Source of the DNA: Synergistaceae bacterium
GTDB lineage: Bacteria > Synergistota > Synergistia > Synergistales > Aminobacteriaceae
Direction: 5' to 3'
DNA: 6,362 nucleotides
NCBI GenBank assembly: GCA_017427625.1
Contig: JAFRSL010000153.1
Location: 1-6,362, forward strand
Shown: positions 1-6,272 of the stretch, piece after piece
Layout of the letters: each line of letters begins with the position of its first letter
How positions within the stretch are numbered: the first letter of the stretch is position 1
Position numbers and translations under genes: made by a program
The notes under the pieces: model-generated
Database searches by the model: none
What the model saw: only the letters and a program-made list of their open reading frames with translations
What the model was told of the DNA's origin: nothing

Positions 1-1472
1 CGGACGTGTGAATTTCTGCACCAGTCCTCGAGAAAATCATAAGCATCCTCGCCCTTCAAGCCGTAATCCTTGAAGCTCCCCAAGTCCGGCAAAAGCTCCC
101 TTAGTGCTATTACCTTGTCGTTGACCGTCTCAATCGCGCTTGCCGTGAACCTCATGGACTCGTCAAGCTCAGGGTAATCCGATATGTCATCATCGCGTTC
201 AAGCCACAATCCCGGAGTGTTGAGGAATTTGTCGAACTCGGTCATAATTTTCGCGGGAGTATTCTTTCCTTCGAGGAACTTGCAGAATTTCTCGGCCGCC
301 TCAATCGCTGTCAGTGCTGTGCGGAATATTTCGCGTGATTTCTCGCTGGGATCATCGGCTTTCTCAGTGAGATAATTTTTCCAGCTCTCAAGCCCTGAAC
401 ACCCTGCGCGGTAAGCCCTCATCACAGGAAATCTCGAACCCGCAAAACATGGCTGAGTCAGGAATATCGCTGTGTCATAGGCCGGAAAGTTTCGCGAGTT
501 AAGATACCGCAATGACGATATTATCCGCCCTGGAAGTGTCGCGCTTATCGTTACGCCGTCCTTGAAGTTGAAGGGTACTCCGTAACGTGTGAATGCCTCA
601 GCGAATGACTCCTCCCTTCCCTCGTCAATCATAAGGCCGATTTCGTCAAAGCCCGGAAATTCTCCGCCTGCCTCCCAGTTACCCGACGACCATAAAGCGA
701 GAGTCCTTGCAATGATTTCTGGTTCTAGTCCCGGCTCTGCTGAAGGAATTTCAAGGATTCTTCCGGCTGACTTTGCCGCGCGCCCAGAGTATCCCAACTG
801 CAAATCAGCGTCATGAAATCCGGCCATGTTTGTCTCAGGCTTTAGGATCACAACATCACTGCAACGGTCTCTAATTGCTCGGACAAGTTCGAGCTGTGCG
901 TGATTGAACGACAAGAAGCCCGAAAATACGACGACGAGATTTTTACCCCAATCCTGATTTTCAAGGACTGCCTCATATGCCGCAGAGTATACTTGCGCGC
1001 TGTCAAGGAGGCTGTTATCGCCAAGGTATCTGAGGTAGCCGCTATAGATTTCGGGGAGGAGAAATTCAGCGGGATTATCGCTTTCGGGATTTAGGGGCAA
1101 TGTTTCGGGACTCACGGCTTCGTTGAGGAGTTCACGAAGGTCGCCGGACAAAACCGTGAGGAAGCCGGAACGTTTTAGGCCGGGCAATGATTTCACTTTG
1201 TCGGTATGCCGGGTTAATGCGTCATCAAGAATCCTTCGGAGTATGAGCAAGTGATCGGGCGGCGAGAGGGTTCTGCGTCTTTTTCCGGAAGGTACTATGT
1301 CCTCGTATATATCCTGCCATGTCCAAATATTCAGCTTTTCATGGCCGGGGAACAGCCGCTTGTCCTTACGTGACGGGACGATGAAACGGAGTTCGTGCCC
1401 CGAAAATTCCCGGATTATGTTGTGTATTATTGGCTTGAAATCTGAGCCGTTATTGTATGAGTGAGTCTGCAT
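1..1472 (-). CDS. AddB/RexB-like exonuclease subunit, helicase-like N-terminal part (partial, runs off left edge)
   Basis: An open frame of 490 codons runs from ATG at 1472 to the window edge without a stop, so the C terminus is missing. The protein resembles the inactivated superfamily-I helicase half of AddB/RexB-type subunits of RecBCD-like double-strand-break repair nucleases. Visible family-like segments are VVFSGFLSFNHAQLELVRAI (about residues 181-200, like the 'GFtgFtp.QlelLraL' motif) and EIGLMIDEG...AFTRYGVPFNF (277-303, like the 'ryGIPy' motif before domain 2A). The usual N-terminal P-loop (GxxGxGKT) is absent: the equivalent region (residues 5-20) reads YNNGSDFKPIIHNI. The family's C-terminal PD-(D/E)XK nuclease with its Fe-S cysteines would lie beyond the edge and cannot be checked. 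Start choice: AGGA at 1479-1482 lies 6 nt before the ATG. The gene follows ftsK after 20 nt and is probably co-transcribed with it. Family membership is moderately sure. The exact role is inferred. Confidence 0.72.
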   Translation of the reverse strand, partial: MQTHSYNNGSDFKPIIHNIIREFSGHELRFIVPSRKDKRLFPGHEKLNIWTWQDIYEDIVPSGKRRRTLSPPDHLLILRRILDDALTRHTDKVKSLPGLKRSGFLTVLSGDLRELLNEAVSPETLPLNPESDNPAEFLLPEIYSGYLRYLGDNSLLDSAQVYSAAYEAVLENQDWGKNLVVVFSGFLSFNHAQLELVRAIRDRCSDVVILKPETNMAGFHDADLQLGYSGRAAKSAGRILEIPSAEPGLEPEIIARTLALWSSGNWEAGGEFPGFDEIGLMIDEGREESFAEAFTRYGVPFNFKDGVTISATLPGRIISSLRYLNSRNFPAYDTAIFLTQPCFAGSRFPVMRAYRAGCSGLESWKNYLTEKADDPSEKSREIFRTALTAIEAAEKFCKFLEGKNTPAKIMTEFDKFLNTPGLWLERDDDISDYPELDESMRFTASAIETVNDKVIALRELLPDLGSFKDYGLKGEDAYDFLEDWCRNSHV

Positions 1473-1478
1473 AGTTAA

Positions 1479-1482
1479 TCCT
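1479..1482 (-). promoter_or_regulatory. Ribosome binding site of the AddB-like gene
   Basis: On the minus strand AGGA lies 6 nt before the ATG at 1472, in the 20-nt gap after the ftsK stop. A second AAGGA lies about 7 nt further upstream. The frame stays open upstream, so this site is what decides the ATG start. Confidence 0.55.
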
Positions 1483-1492
1483 GCTTCCTTTT

Positions 1493-3670
1493 TCAGAACT
1501 TCATCATTTCGGGAGGCTCAAGACTTGAGAACATGTACTCGGTGAAGTCAGAGATTCGTTCCTCATTGACATAGGGAGCCTGGTATCTTACGGGCTGATG
1601 GCTTCCTGTGTTCCTGAAGAGCATATCGCCCTTACCCGTTAATCTCATAGCGTCATTGCTGCCGATGATGTTCTTCGAGTCAACTTCCGACGAAAGCGTG
1701 AAGGCTGCCCTTGCAGGAATGTTGGACTTTATCATCGTCGTGAAAACATCAGGAGACGGACGCTGTGCCGCAAGCATCATGTATATTCCGGACGCGCCGG
1801 ATTTCTGTGCCAATCTCATAATCACTCCCTCGATCTCAGGCCCTGCACCGTAAACCAGATCGGCAAGCTCGTTAATCACAACGACGATTTCGGGTAACTT
1901 GCTGTCTCTTTGCTTACGGTTGAAGGATGCAAGGTTTCTCACTCTCGACGATGCAAACGCGGCTGTTCTCTTCTCCATTTCGTCGTAAGCCCAAGTGAGA
2001 GCCTTCATTGCGGAGTCTGGGTCATATACGGGTGAGGCCATGAGGTGTGGAAGTCCGTCATAAACAGCGAACTCAACATGACGAGGATCAATGAGTATCA
2101 GCCTCAATTCTTCCGGCCTTCTGCGCGAACACATGCTCATTATGCACGAGTTCACGAACATGCTTCGCCCCGAATTTGTGTTGCCTGCTATGAGAATGTG
2201 GGGCATGTCCTCAAGTCCAACAACCGAAACTTTCCCGTCAACCTGAACTCCCAGAGGTATGGGAAGCCTTGCTGTTGAATTTCTGAACTCCTCGCCCTCG
2301 ATGACGTTCCTGAATGAAATTGTCTTACGGTCAGAGCGCGGAACTTCAATTCCTACGTAGCGAGTCCCGAGAATTGGTGCCTCGATTCTCACTGACATTA
2401 CGGCTAGGGACATGGCTAAATCTTCAGCGAGGCCGGAGATTTTGTTGACCTTAGTGCCGGGCGCAAGTTCAAGCTGGTACTGTATGAACGCCGGGCCTGT
2501 TACTATGTGTGCGACTGAGGCGTTGATACCGAAATTCTTGAGTGTCGACGTTATGGTCTTGGCCTGCTTCTCGGAATGCTTGAGAATGTCGCGGTCAGGT
2601 TCGGGCTTCTGTCGAGGGCCGAAAATCTCAGGAGGCGGCGGGAACGATAAATCCTCGCGTGATTTTGCCGGTATCACAGGCATCGGAGGAATTACAATTT
2701 CTTCGGGCAGCGATGGCTTTTCCTCCGGCGATGACGGTTTGGAGGTTTGAGGCTTTGCGGTTGACACTTGGGGCTTCTCGCTGTCGTCATTCTCCGAGCT
2801 GTCCGGGAATGTTACGGGAGGCAGAGGACGGCGGAGCTTCTTCATTCGTGGTGCTGATGAAGGGGCACGCTGTTCAGGGGCTTTCATTCCGCCTGAGTCG
2901 ATTATTGCGAGTGCGTTGTCGATGACCTCAACAGCATTCGTCATAACATTGTCGGGGAGAAGGTCAGGTAACTCAGGAGGCGGCGGAGTATTTGGATCTG
3001 GCTTCAGCTTCGGGAGCTGGAAGTCGAACGCTGCGGGAGGAATATCCGTAAAATCGTCAGGATAATCTCGCTTCGACGGTGTAAGTATTGGCTCAGGAAT
3101 GCTTCTTGCGGTCGGAGCGTCTGAATTTTTGTCGCGCTCACGTTTTCGGGGCTTGCTGTCGGTGTTGAATTTCAGCTTGGGTAATTTGGGAAGCCTGAAC
3201 TTGAGAATCTTCGAGCCGAAAAATACCGCTGACAGTAAGAATGACCCAGCCACAAGAATCAGAGTAATGAAAGTCCCGGCATTAAGCACAAAGAATTTCG
3301 CCAAGCCTGACCCGAAACCTCCCGGCGTCAAGATCAGAGCCTCAGAACTCCAGCCTGTCTCTTTCAGCAACCCCAAAAGGAACGTGAATGACAGGTAGAG
3401 CATTATTGTCCCGAAGAACTGTCTCCGCAATTTCGGGATTCGGAATTTCAACAGCTTTGCAATGCACACGTAAAGCACAAAAAGTAACGGAACAATTACC
3501 GCCCCGCCCCATGAGCCTCTGAGATATTCGCCGAGCTTCCTTCCGCCCTCGCCTGCGAGCGAGCTGTCGAAAAGTGCCATGATGCAATAAATACAGGCAA
3601 CGATGAGCGCAAAAATCAGCATCTCCGACCAGCTTCCTTTGTTGTCATCATCACCGCGTCTTCTGCTCAA
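1493..3670 (-). CDS. ftsK: FtsK/SpoIIIE-family DNA translocase with altered Walker A and B motifs and no gamma domain
   Basis: A 725-residue membrane-anchored protein of the FtsK/SpoIIIE family, whose members pump chromosomal DNA through the closing division septum. Four membrane segments lie at about 17-35, 56-73, 86-102 and 131-152. They are followed by a Pro/Lys/Glu-rich cytoplasmic linker (about 165-360), the alpha domain (about 365-457, with ELAPGTKV and GIEVP), and the RecA-like motor domain (about 465-705, with LIDPRHVEF, GLPHLMA, LAAQRPSPDV, IPARAAF and GKGDMLF). Two hallmark residues are changed: Walker A reads GNTNSGRS (496-503) with R502 for lysine, and Walker B reads IVVVINEL (595-602) with N600 for aspartate. 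IDPR (527-530) replaces the usual IDPK. The chain stops about 25 residues after the motor core, so the gamma winged-helix domain that reads KOPS/SRS sites is absent. TTG start at 3670: an in-frame TGA two codons upstream and a strong AAGGAGG 8 nt away fix it. Family assignment is firm. Loss of ATPase activity is inferred. Confidence 0.93.
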   Translation of the reverse strand: MSRRRGDDDNKGSWSEMLIFALIVACIYCIMALFDSSLAGEGGRKLGEYLRGSWGGAVIVPLLFVLYVCIAKLLKFRIPKLRRQFFGTIMLYLSFTFLLGLLKETGWSSEALILTPGGFGSGLAKFFVLNAGTFITLILVAGSFLLSAVFFGSKILKFRLPKLPKLKFNTDSKPRKRERDKNSDAPTARSIPEPILTPSKRDYPDDFTDIPPAAFDFQLPKLKPDPNTPPPPELPDLLPDNVMTNAVEVIDNALAIIDSGGMKAPEQRAPSSAPRMKKLRRPLPPVTFPDSSENDDSEKPQVSTAKPQTSKPSSPEEKPSLPEEIVIPPMPVIPAKSREDLSFPPPPEIFGPRQKPEPDRDILKHSEKQAKTITSTLKNFGINASVAHIVTGPAFIQYQLELAPGTKVNKISGLAEDLAMSLAVMSVRIEAPILGTRYVGIEVPRSDRKTISFRNVIEGEEFRNSTARLPIPLGVQVDGKVSVVGLEDMPHILIAGNTNSGRSMFVNSCIMSMCSRRRPEELRLILIDPRHVEFAVYDGLPHLMASPVYDPDSAMKALTWAYDEMEKRTAAFASSRVRNLASFNRKQRDSKLPEIVVVINELADLVYGAGPEIEGVIMRLAQKSGASGIYMMLAAQRPSPDVFTTMIKSNIPARAAFTLSSEVDSKNIIGSNDAMRLTGKGDMLFRNTGSHQPVRYQAPYVNEERISDFTEYMFSSLEPPEMMKF

Positions 3671-3678
3671 AATTCAGC

Positions 3679-3685
3679 CCTCCTT
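3679..3685 (-). promoter_or_regulatory. Strong ribosome binding site deciding the TTG start of ftsK
   Basis: AAGGAGG on the minus strand lies 8 nt before TTG at 3670 and begins immediately after the mltG TAG stop (3686-3688). An in-frame TGA just upstream of the TTG excludes an earlier start, and the next ATG is at residue 17, at the start of the first membrane segment. The overlap of stop codon and Shine-Dalgarno site suggests translational coupling of mltG and ftsK. Confidence 0.85.
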
Positions 3686-4810
3686 CTAATTTCCTGAACG
3701 TATCTGCCTGATGTTGGCTTTGTGTTCGCTGAAAGTCTTTGAGAAATGGTGATAGCCGTCTCTTCCCGCGACATAGTAGAGGTAGTCGTTAAATTCCGGG
3801 TCAAGAGCCGCGCCCCATGCCTCGATTCCAGGTACACATATCGGTCTCGGCGGAAGCCCCGCGTATTTGTACGTGTTGTAGGGCGAGTCGACTTCGAGGT
3901 CTTTGTTGAGGACGCGGGTTAACTTCCTCCCTTTCAACCTCCACGCATAGACGACCGTAGCATCAATCTGCAGCAGCATATTCTTGCGTAACCTGTTGTG
4001 GATTACGCCTGCTACAGTTCGGCATTCGGCATCATGAAGGACCTCGCGCTCAACCATCGAGGCTACTATCGAGGCTTCCTGAAGGTCGTTAGGTGTGAGC
4101 TTATGTTCGGTGATGAAGCCACCCCAATGATTCCACCATGCTGAGGAAGCTCTGTTCACGATCTCGTCAGCAGTCCTGTCAACGAGCATGTACGTTTCGG
4201 GCATGAGGAACGCCGCTCGTGTGTACTCGTCTTCGGGAATTGACTTGAGGATTTCGAGGAGCTTGGGGGGATAATTCTTGTTGTTCATGAGAGCCTGTGA
4301 GACTGCCTCACGGTTGACCTTCTTGTCCTGGCTCTCAAGTGAGTCGATGAGCGCGAAAATGTCCAAGCCCGGCAAAACCTGAGCTTTAAGGAGTGCGGGC
4401 TTCAGGGTTCGTAACTGACGTGCAATGTTCCAGGCGTCAGACGGCACAACGCTGTAATGTCCCGCGCGGATTTTCCTGTCGAGTCCGAATTTCATCATCC
4501 ACCGTGCGAGTTCAATGGGTGTTCCGTCAATCAAAGCCCCCTGAATCTCGAAAGCTCTTGCTGCCTGCGATGCTGTCATTCCCTGTTCGATTACAACGCT
4601 GACAGCCTCGCCCTCTGGAATGGGGATCATGTATTCCCAGAAAGGAGCAGGGACTTTGAGATGATACGACGAGTAACCTGCTGCCGAAAGTATGAAAAGC
4701 AACAGGAAAAAGAGAATGCCGGAGAATATGAACCGCCGGCTTCGTTTTCTTGATCTTTGTCTTGGGATTGGTGAGCGATTTGTTGAGTTCTTCTGCAAAA
4801 TATAGGACAC
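3686..4810 (-). CDS. mltG: Endolytic murein transglycosylase MltG (YceG-like)
   Basis: A 374-residue inner-membrane lytic transglycosylase that cleaves nascent glycan strands in the periplasm and is thought to set glycan chain length. A short, very basic cytoplasmic N terminus (Arg/Lys-rich to residue 26) precedes one membrane segment (about 28-46). A LysM-like region (about 68-134, VSVVIEQGMTASQAARAF...RAGHYSV) and the YceG catalytic domain follow. Catalytic-domain motifs are FLMPETY (201-207), IVASMVERE (248-256, with E254 matching the catalytic Glu of E. coli MltG), NRL (272-274), LQIDATVVYA (280-289), YNTYKYAGLPPRPICVPG (311-328) and YLYYVAGRDGYHHFSKT (343-359). All key segments are intact and the length is normal. 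The start is uncertain: GTG at 4810 is the earliest possible, since an in-frame TAA lies two codons upstream. However, the Shine-Dalgarno-like AGGAA touches it directly, so TTG at 4798, four codons later, is an alternative. It lies 59 nt after gdhA and 15 nt before ftsK. Confidence 0.95.
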   Translation of the reverse strand: MSYILQKNSTNRSPIPRQRSRKRSRRFIFSGILFFLLLFILSAAGYSSYHLKVPAPFWEYMIPIPEGEAVSVVIEQGMTASQAARAFEIQGALIDGTPIELARWMMKFGLDRKIRAGHYSVVPSDAWNIARQLRTLKPALLKAQVLPGLDIFALIDSLESQDKKVNREAVSQALMNNKNYPPKLLEILKSIPEDEYTRAAFLMPETYMLVDRTADEIVNRASSAWWNHWGGFITEHKLTPNDLQEASIVASMVEREVLHDAECRTVAGVIHNRLRKNMLLQIDATVVYAWRLKGRKLTRVLNKDLEVDSPYNTYKYAGLPPRPICVPGIEAWGAALDPEFNDYLYYVAGRDGYHHFSKTFSEHKANIRQIRSGN

Positions 4811-4831
4811 TTCCTGTTAGTTTTTGCGCTT

Positions 4832-4862
4832 ATTATACAGGAAATGCCCCGTAAAATGTCTT
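4832..4862 (-). promoter_or_regulatory. Candidate promoter for mltG-ftsK-addB-like unit
   Basis: In the 59-nt gap between gdhA and mltG the minus strand has a consensus -10 TATAAT (4832-4837). A weak -35 AAGACA (4857-4862) matches the GACA of the consensus, with a 19-bp spacer that is slightly long. Transcription would start near 4825, giving a leader of about 15 nt before the GTG. No GC-rich hairpin with a T-run follows gdhA, so readthrough from gdhA into mltG is also possible. Seen by eye only. Confidence 0.45.
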
Positions 4863-4869
4863 AGTTCCG

Positions 4870-6141
4870 CTACAGGAATGTTCCCCTCATCTCAGCAACG
4901 TCAGTAACCCTCTGTATCGCCGCCATTGCCGCAGCACGCCTCATTGTTACACGCTTTGACTCTGAATAGTCCCAAACAAGCCGGAAATTTCCCTTCATTA
5001 TGTGAACCAGCCTGTTGTTGTACTCCTCCTCGCTCCAGAATGCTCCCTGCAAGTTCTGCGCCCACTCGAAATATGACCCTATAACCCCGCCAGAATTTGC
5101 CAGGAAGTCAGGAACTATCATCACTCCTCTGTCTTTGAGAAGCTCTTCTCCCTCCGGTGTAGTCGGCCCGTTAGCTCCCTCTACGATATAGCGCGCTTTT
5201 ACTCGTCCTGCGGTCTCGGCGTTAATCACACCGTCCCTGGCGCATGGGAAAAAGAAATCGCATTCCGTTGAAAATTCATCGTCAATCTTCTCGCAGTTCC
5301 CGAAAGTCTCGAAACCTTCAAGCAGCTTCTTAGGGTGTCTTCTAACTGCGTCAAAAGCCCGGTGAATGTCTATCCCGTCCGCTGAATAGTACGCGCCAGT
5401 GATGTCGCTTATTGCCACGATCTTAACGCCCGCGTCATTGAGGGTCTTTGCCGTGTAGCTTCCGACATTCCCGAAACCTTGAACCGCCGCCGTCATTGTG
5501 TCAGGATTCTTTCCGAGTACCTTCATGAGTTCGAGGCCGCATGTCGCAACACCGCGCCCCGTTGCTTCGTTACGGCCATGACTCCCCCAGAAAGTTACAG
5601 GCTTCCCGGTGAGCACAGCAGGTTCAAGACGCCCTCGCATCTTGCTGATTGTGTCGAGTATCCATACCATTTCCTGACCGCCCGTATTCATGTCAGGTGC
5701 CGGAACATCGCTCCATCGCCCAAGTATAGGCTCAATCCTTGCTGCGTATGTACGTGTGAGCTGTTCTTTCTCGCGTTTCGACATAGTTAGGGGGTCGCAG
5801 CATATTCCGCCTTTGCCGCCGCCGTAGGGAATACCAGCGAGTGAGCATTTCCACGTCATCAGCATTGCAAGAGCCTCGCATTCGTCCATGTCAACACCCA
5901 AATCGTAGCGTATTCCTCCCTTTGACGGGCCTAATGCTGTCGAGTGCTGTACACGGTAGCCGTCATAGACATTCACAGAACCGTCGTCCATTTCGACAGG
6001 GATCGAGACCTTCATCATACGTTCGGAATGACTCAGCATCGTTATGAGCCTCTCGCTTAATCCCATCTCGTCAGCAGCTCCGTAAAACTCCTGAAGTGCC
6101 GTGTTCAGTAATACATTCGATGATTTTCTCCGTTCTTGCAT
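4870..6141 (-). CDS. gdhA: Glutamate dehydrogenase (Glu/Leu/Phe/Val dehydrogenase family)
   Basis: A 423-residue cytoplasmic enzyme that reversibly deaminates L-glutamate to 2-oxoglutarate and ammonium with NAD(P). The N-terminal substrate domain has GPSKGGIRY (71-79, K74), MTWK (95-98, K98), PYGGGKGG (105-112, catalytic K110) and PAPDMNT (147-153, catalytic D150). These match K89, K113, K125 and D165 of the Clostridium symbiosum enzyme. The Rossmann domain begins near GRNEATGRG (189-197) and carries QGFGNVG (221-227). EGANGPTTPE (321-330) and NSGGVIGSYFEW (349-360, with S356 at the position that helps bind the glutamate side-chain carboxylate) follow. K74 and S356 favour glutamate over leucine, phenylalanine or valine. 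Cofactor choice cannot be settled from motifs: the residue after the second beta strand lies in AISD (243-246). Small oddities are W185 where the family usually has Gly (FWGSHGR), and NSGGV for NAGGV. The ATG start is supported by AAGGAGG 11 nt upstream. It is the first gene after the regulatory region on the right. Confidence 0.97.
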   Translation of the reverse strand: MQERRKSSNVLLNTALQEFYGAADEMGLSERLITMLSHSERMMKVSIPVEMDDGSVNVYDGYRVQHSTALGPSKGGIRYDLGVDMDECEALAMLMTWKCSLAGIPYGGGKGGICCDPLTMSKREKEQLTRTYAARIEPILGRWSDVPAPDMNTGGQEMVWILDTISKMRGRLEPAVLTGKPVTFWGSHGRNEATGRGVATCGLELMKVLGKNPDTMTAAVQGFGNVGSYTAKTLNDAGVKIVAISDITGAYYSADGIDIHRAFDAVRRHPKKLLEGFETFGNCEKIDDEFSTECDFFFPCARDGVINAETAGRVKARYIVEGANGPTTPEGEELLKDRGVMIVPDFLANSGGVIGSYFEWAQNLQGAFWSEEEYNNRLVHIMKGNFRLVWDYSESKRVTMRRAAAMAAIQRVTDVAEMRGTFL

Positions 6142-6152
6142 AACAAAGCACG

Positions 6153-6159
6153 CCTCCTT
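6153..6159 (-). promoter_or_regulatory. Ribosome binding site of gdhA
   Basis: AAGGAGG on the minus strand, 11 nt before the ATG at 6141. It is a full anti-16S match and supports the annotated start and high translation. Confidence 0.8.
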
Positions 6160-6190
6160 CTTGAAGCTCTTTCTCTATTCGGTTGTATTT

Positions 6191-6206
6191 GTGTTGATTA
6201 TAACAC
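6191..6206. repeat. Inverted repeat GTGTT-N6-AACAC over the gdhA -10 (possible operator)
   Basis: Plus strand GTGTTGATTATAACAC has 5-bp perfect arms around a 6-bp centre and covers the whole gdhA -10 hexamer, so a protein bound here would block RNA polymerase. The arms loosely recall Rex-type redox operators (TTGTG/CACAA-like half sites), but the match is partial and the regulator is unknown. Confidence 0.35.
6197..6205 (-). promoter_or_regulatory. Extended -10 promoter of gdhA
   Basis: The minus strand reads TGTTATAAT, a perfect TGn-TATAAT extended -10. No good -35 is seen 16-18 bp upstream, which is common for extended -10 promoters. Transcription would start near 6190, giving a leader of about 49 nt that contains the AAGGAGG site. 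No riboswitch-like structure was recognised in that leader. Confidence 0.6.
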
Positions 6207-6242
6207 GCAAGAAGACTCCCACTTCTATAAGTCGGAGATGAA

Positions 6243-6272
6243 TTGCGCAAGTTAAGTTAACTGTGATACAAT
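6243..6272 (+). promoter_or_regulatory. Possible divergent plus-strand promoter
   Basis: On the plus strand TTGCGC (6243-6248, weak -35) is followed after 18 bp by TACAAT (6267-6272). A TG one base before the hexamer (TGATACAAT) gives an extended -10. Transcripts would run toward 6362, where no start codon with a ribosome site is seen, so any gene would begin outside the window. This is an eye-made call in AT-rich DNA. Confidence 0.3.
6250..6262. repeat. Perfect 13-bp palindrome AGTTAA-G-TTAACT (operator-like)
   Basis: Two perfect 6-bp arms are separated by one base. The palindrome lies wholly inside the spacer of the possible plus-strand promoter and about 45 bp upstream of the gdhA -10. 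Position and symmetry are typical of a dimeric regulator's operator, but no regulator gene is in the window. Confidence 0.4.

Noticed and set aside
2412..2750. 112-codon plus-strand open frame opposite ftsK
   Set aside because: It lies wholly antisense to the conserved FtsK frame, its translation shows no domain-like pattern, and no ribosome site precedes it. It is a shadow of the minus-strand gene, as are the other plus-strand frames between 184 and 6047.
3342..3587. 81-codon minus-strand frame inside ftsK
   Set aside because: It is in another frame on the same strand as the membrane segments of the FtsK-like protein. It is rich in Arg and His as expected of an out-of-frame reading, with no sign of being a gene.
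1493..3670. ftsK-like gene as a pseudogene
   Set aside because: The frame is intact for 725 codons, with a strong ribosome site, conserved membrane segments and most motor motifs kept. Only specific ATP-site residues differ, which points to a retained protein and not random decay.
4811..4869. Intrinsic terminator after gdhA
   Set aside because: No GC-rich hairpin followed by a T-run can be drawn in the 59-nt gap. A TATAAT promoter was seen instead.
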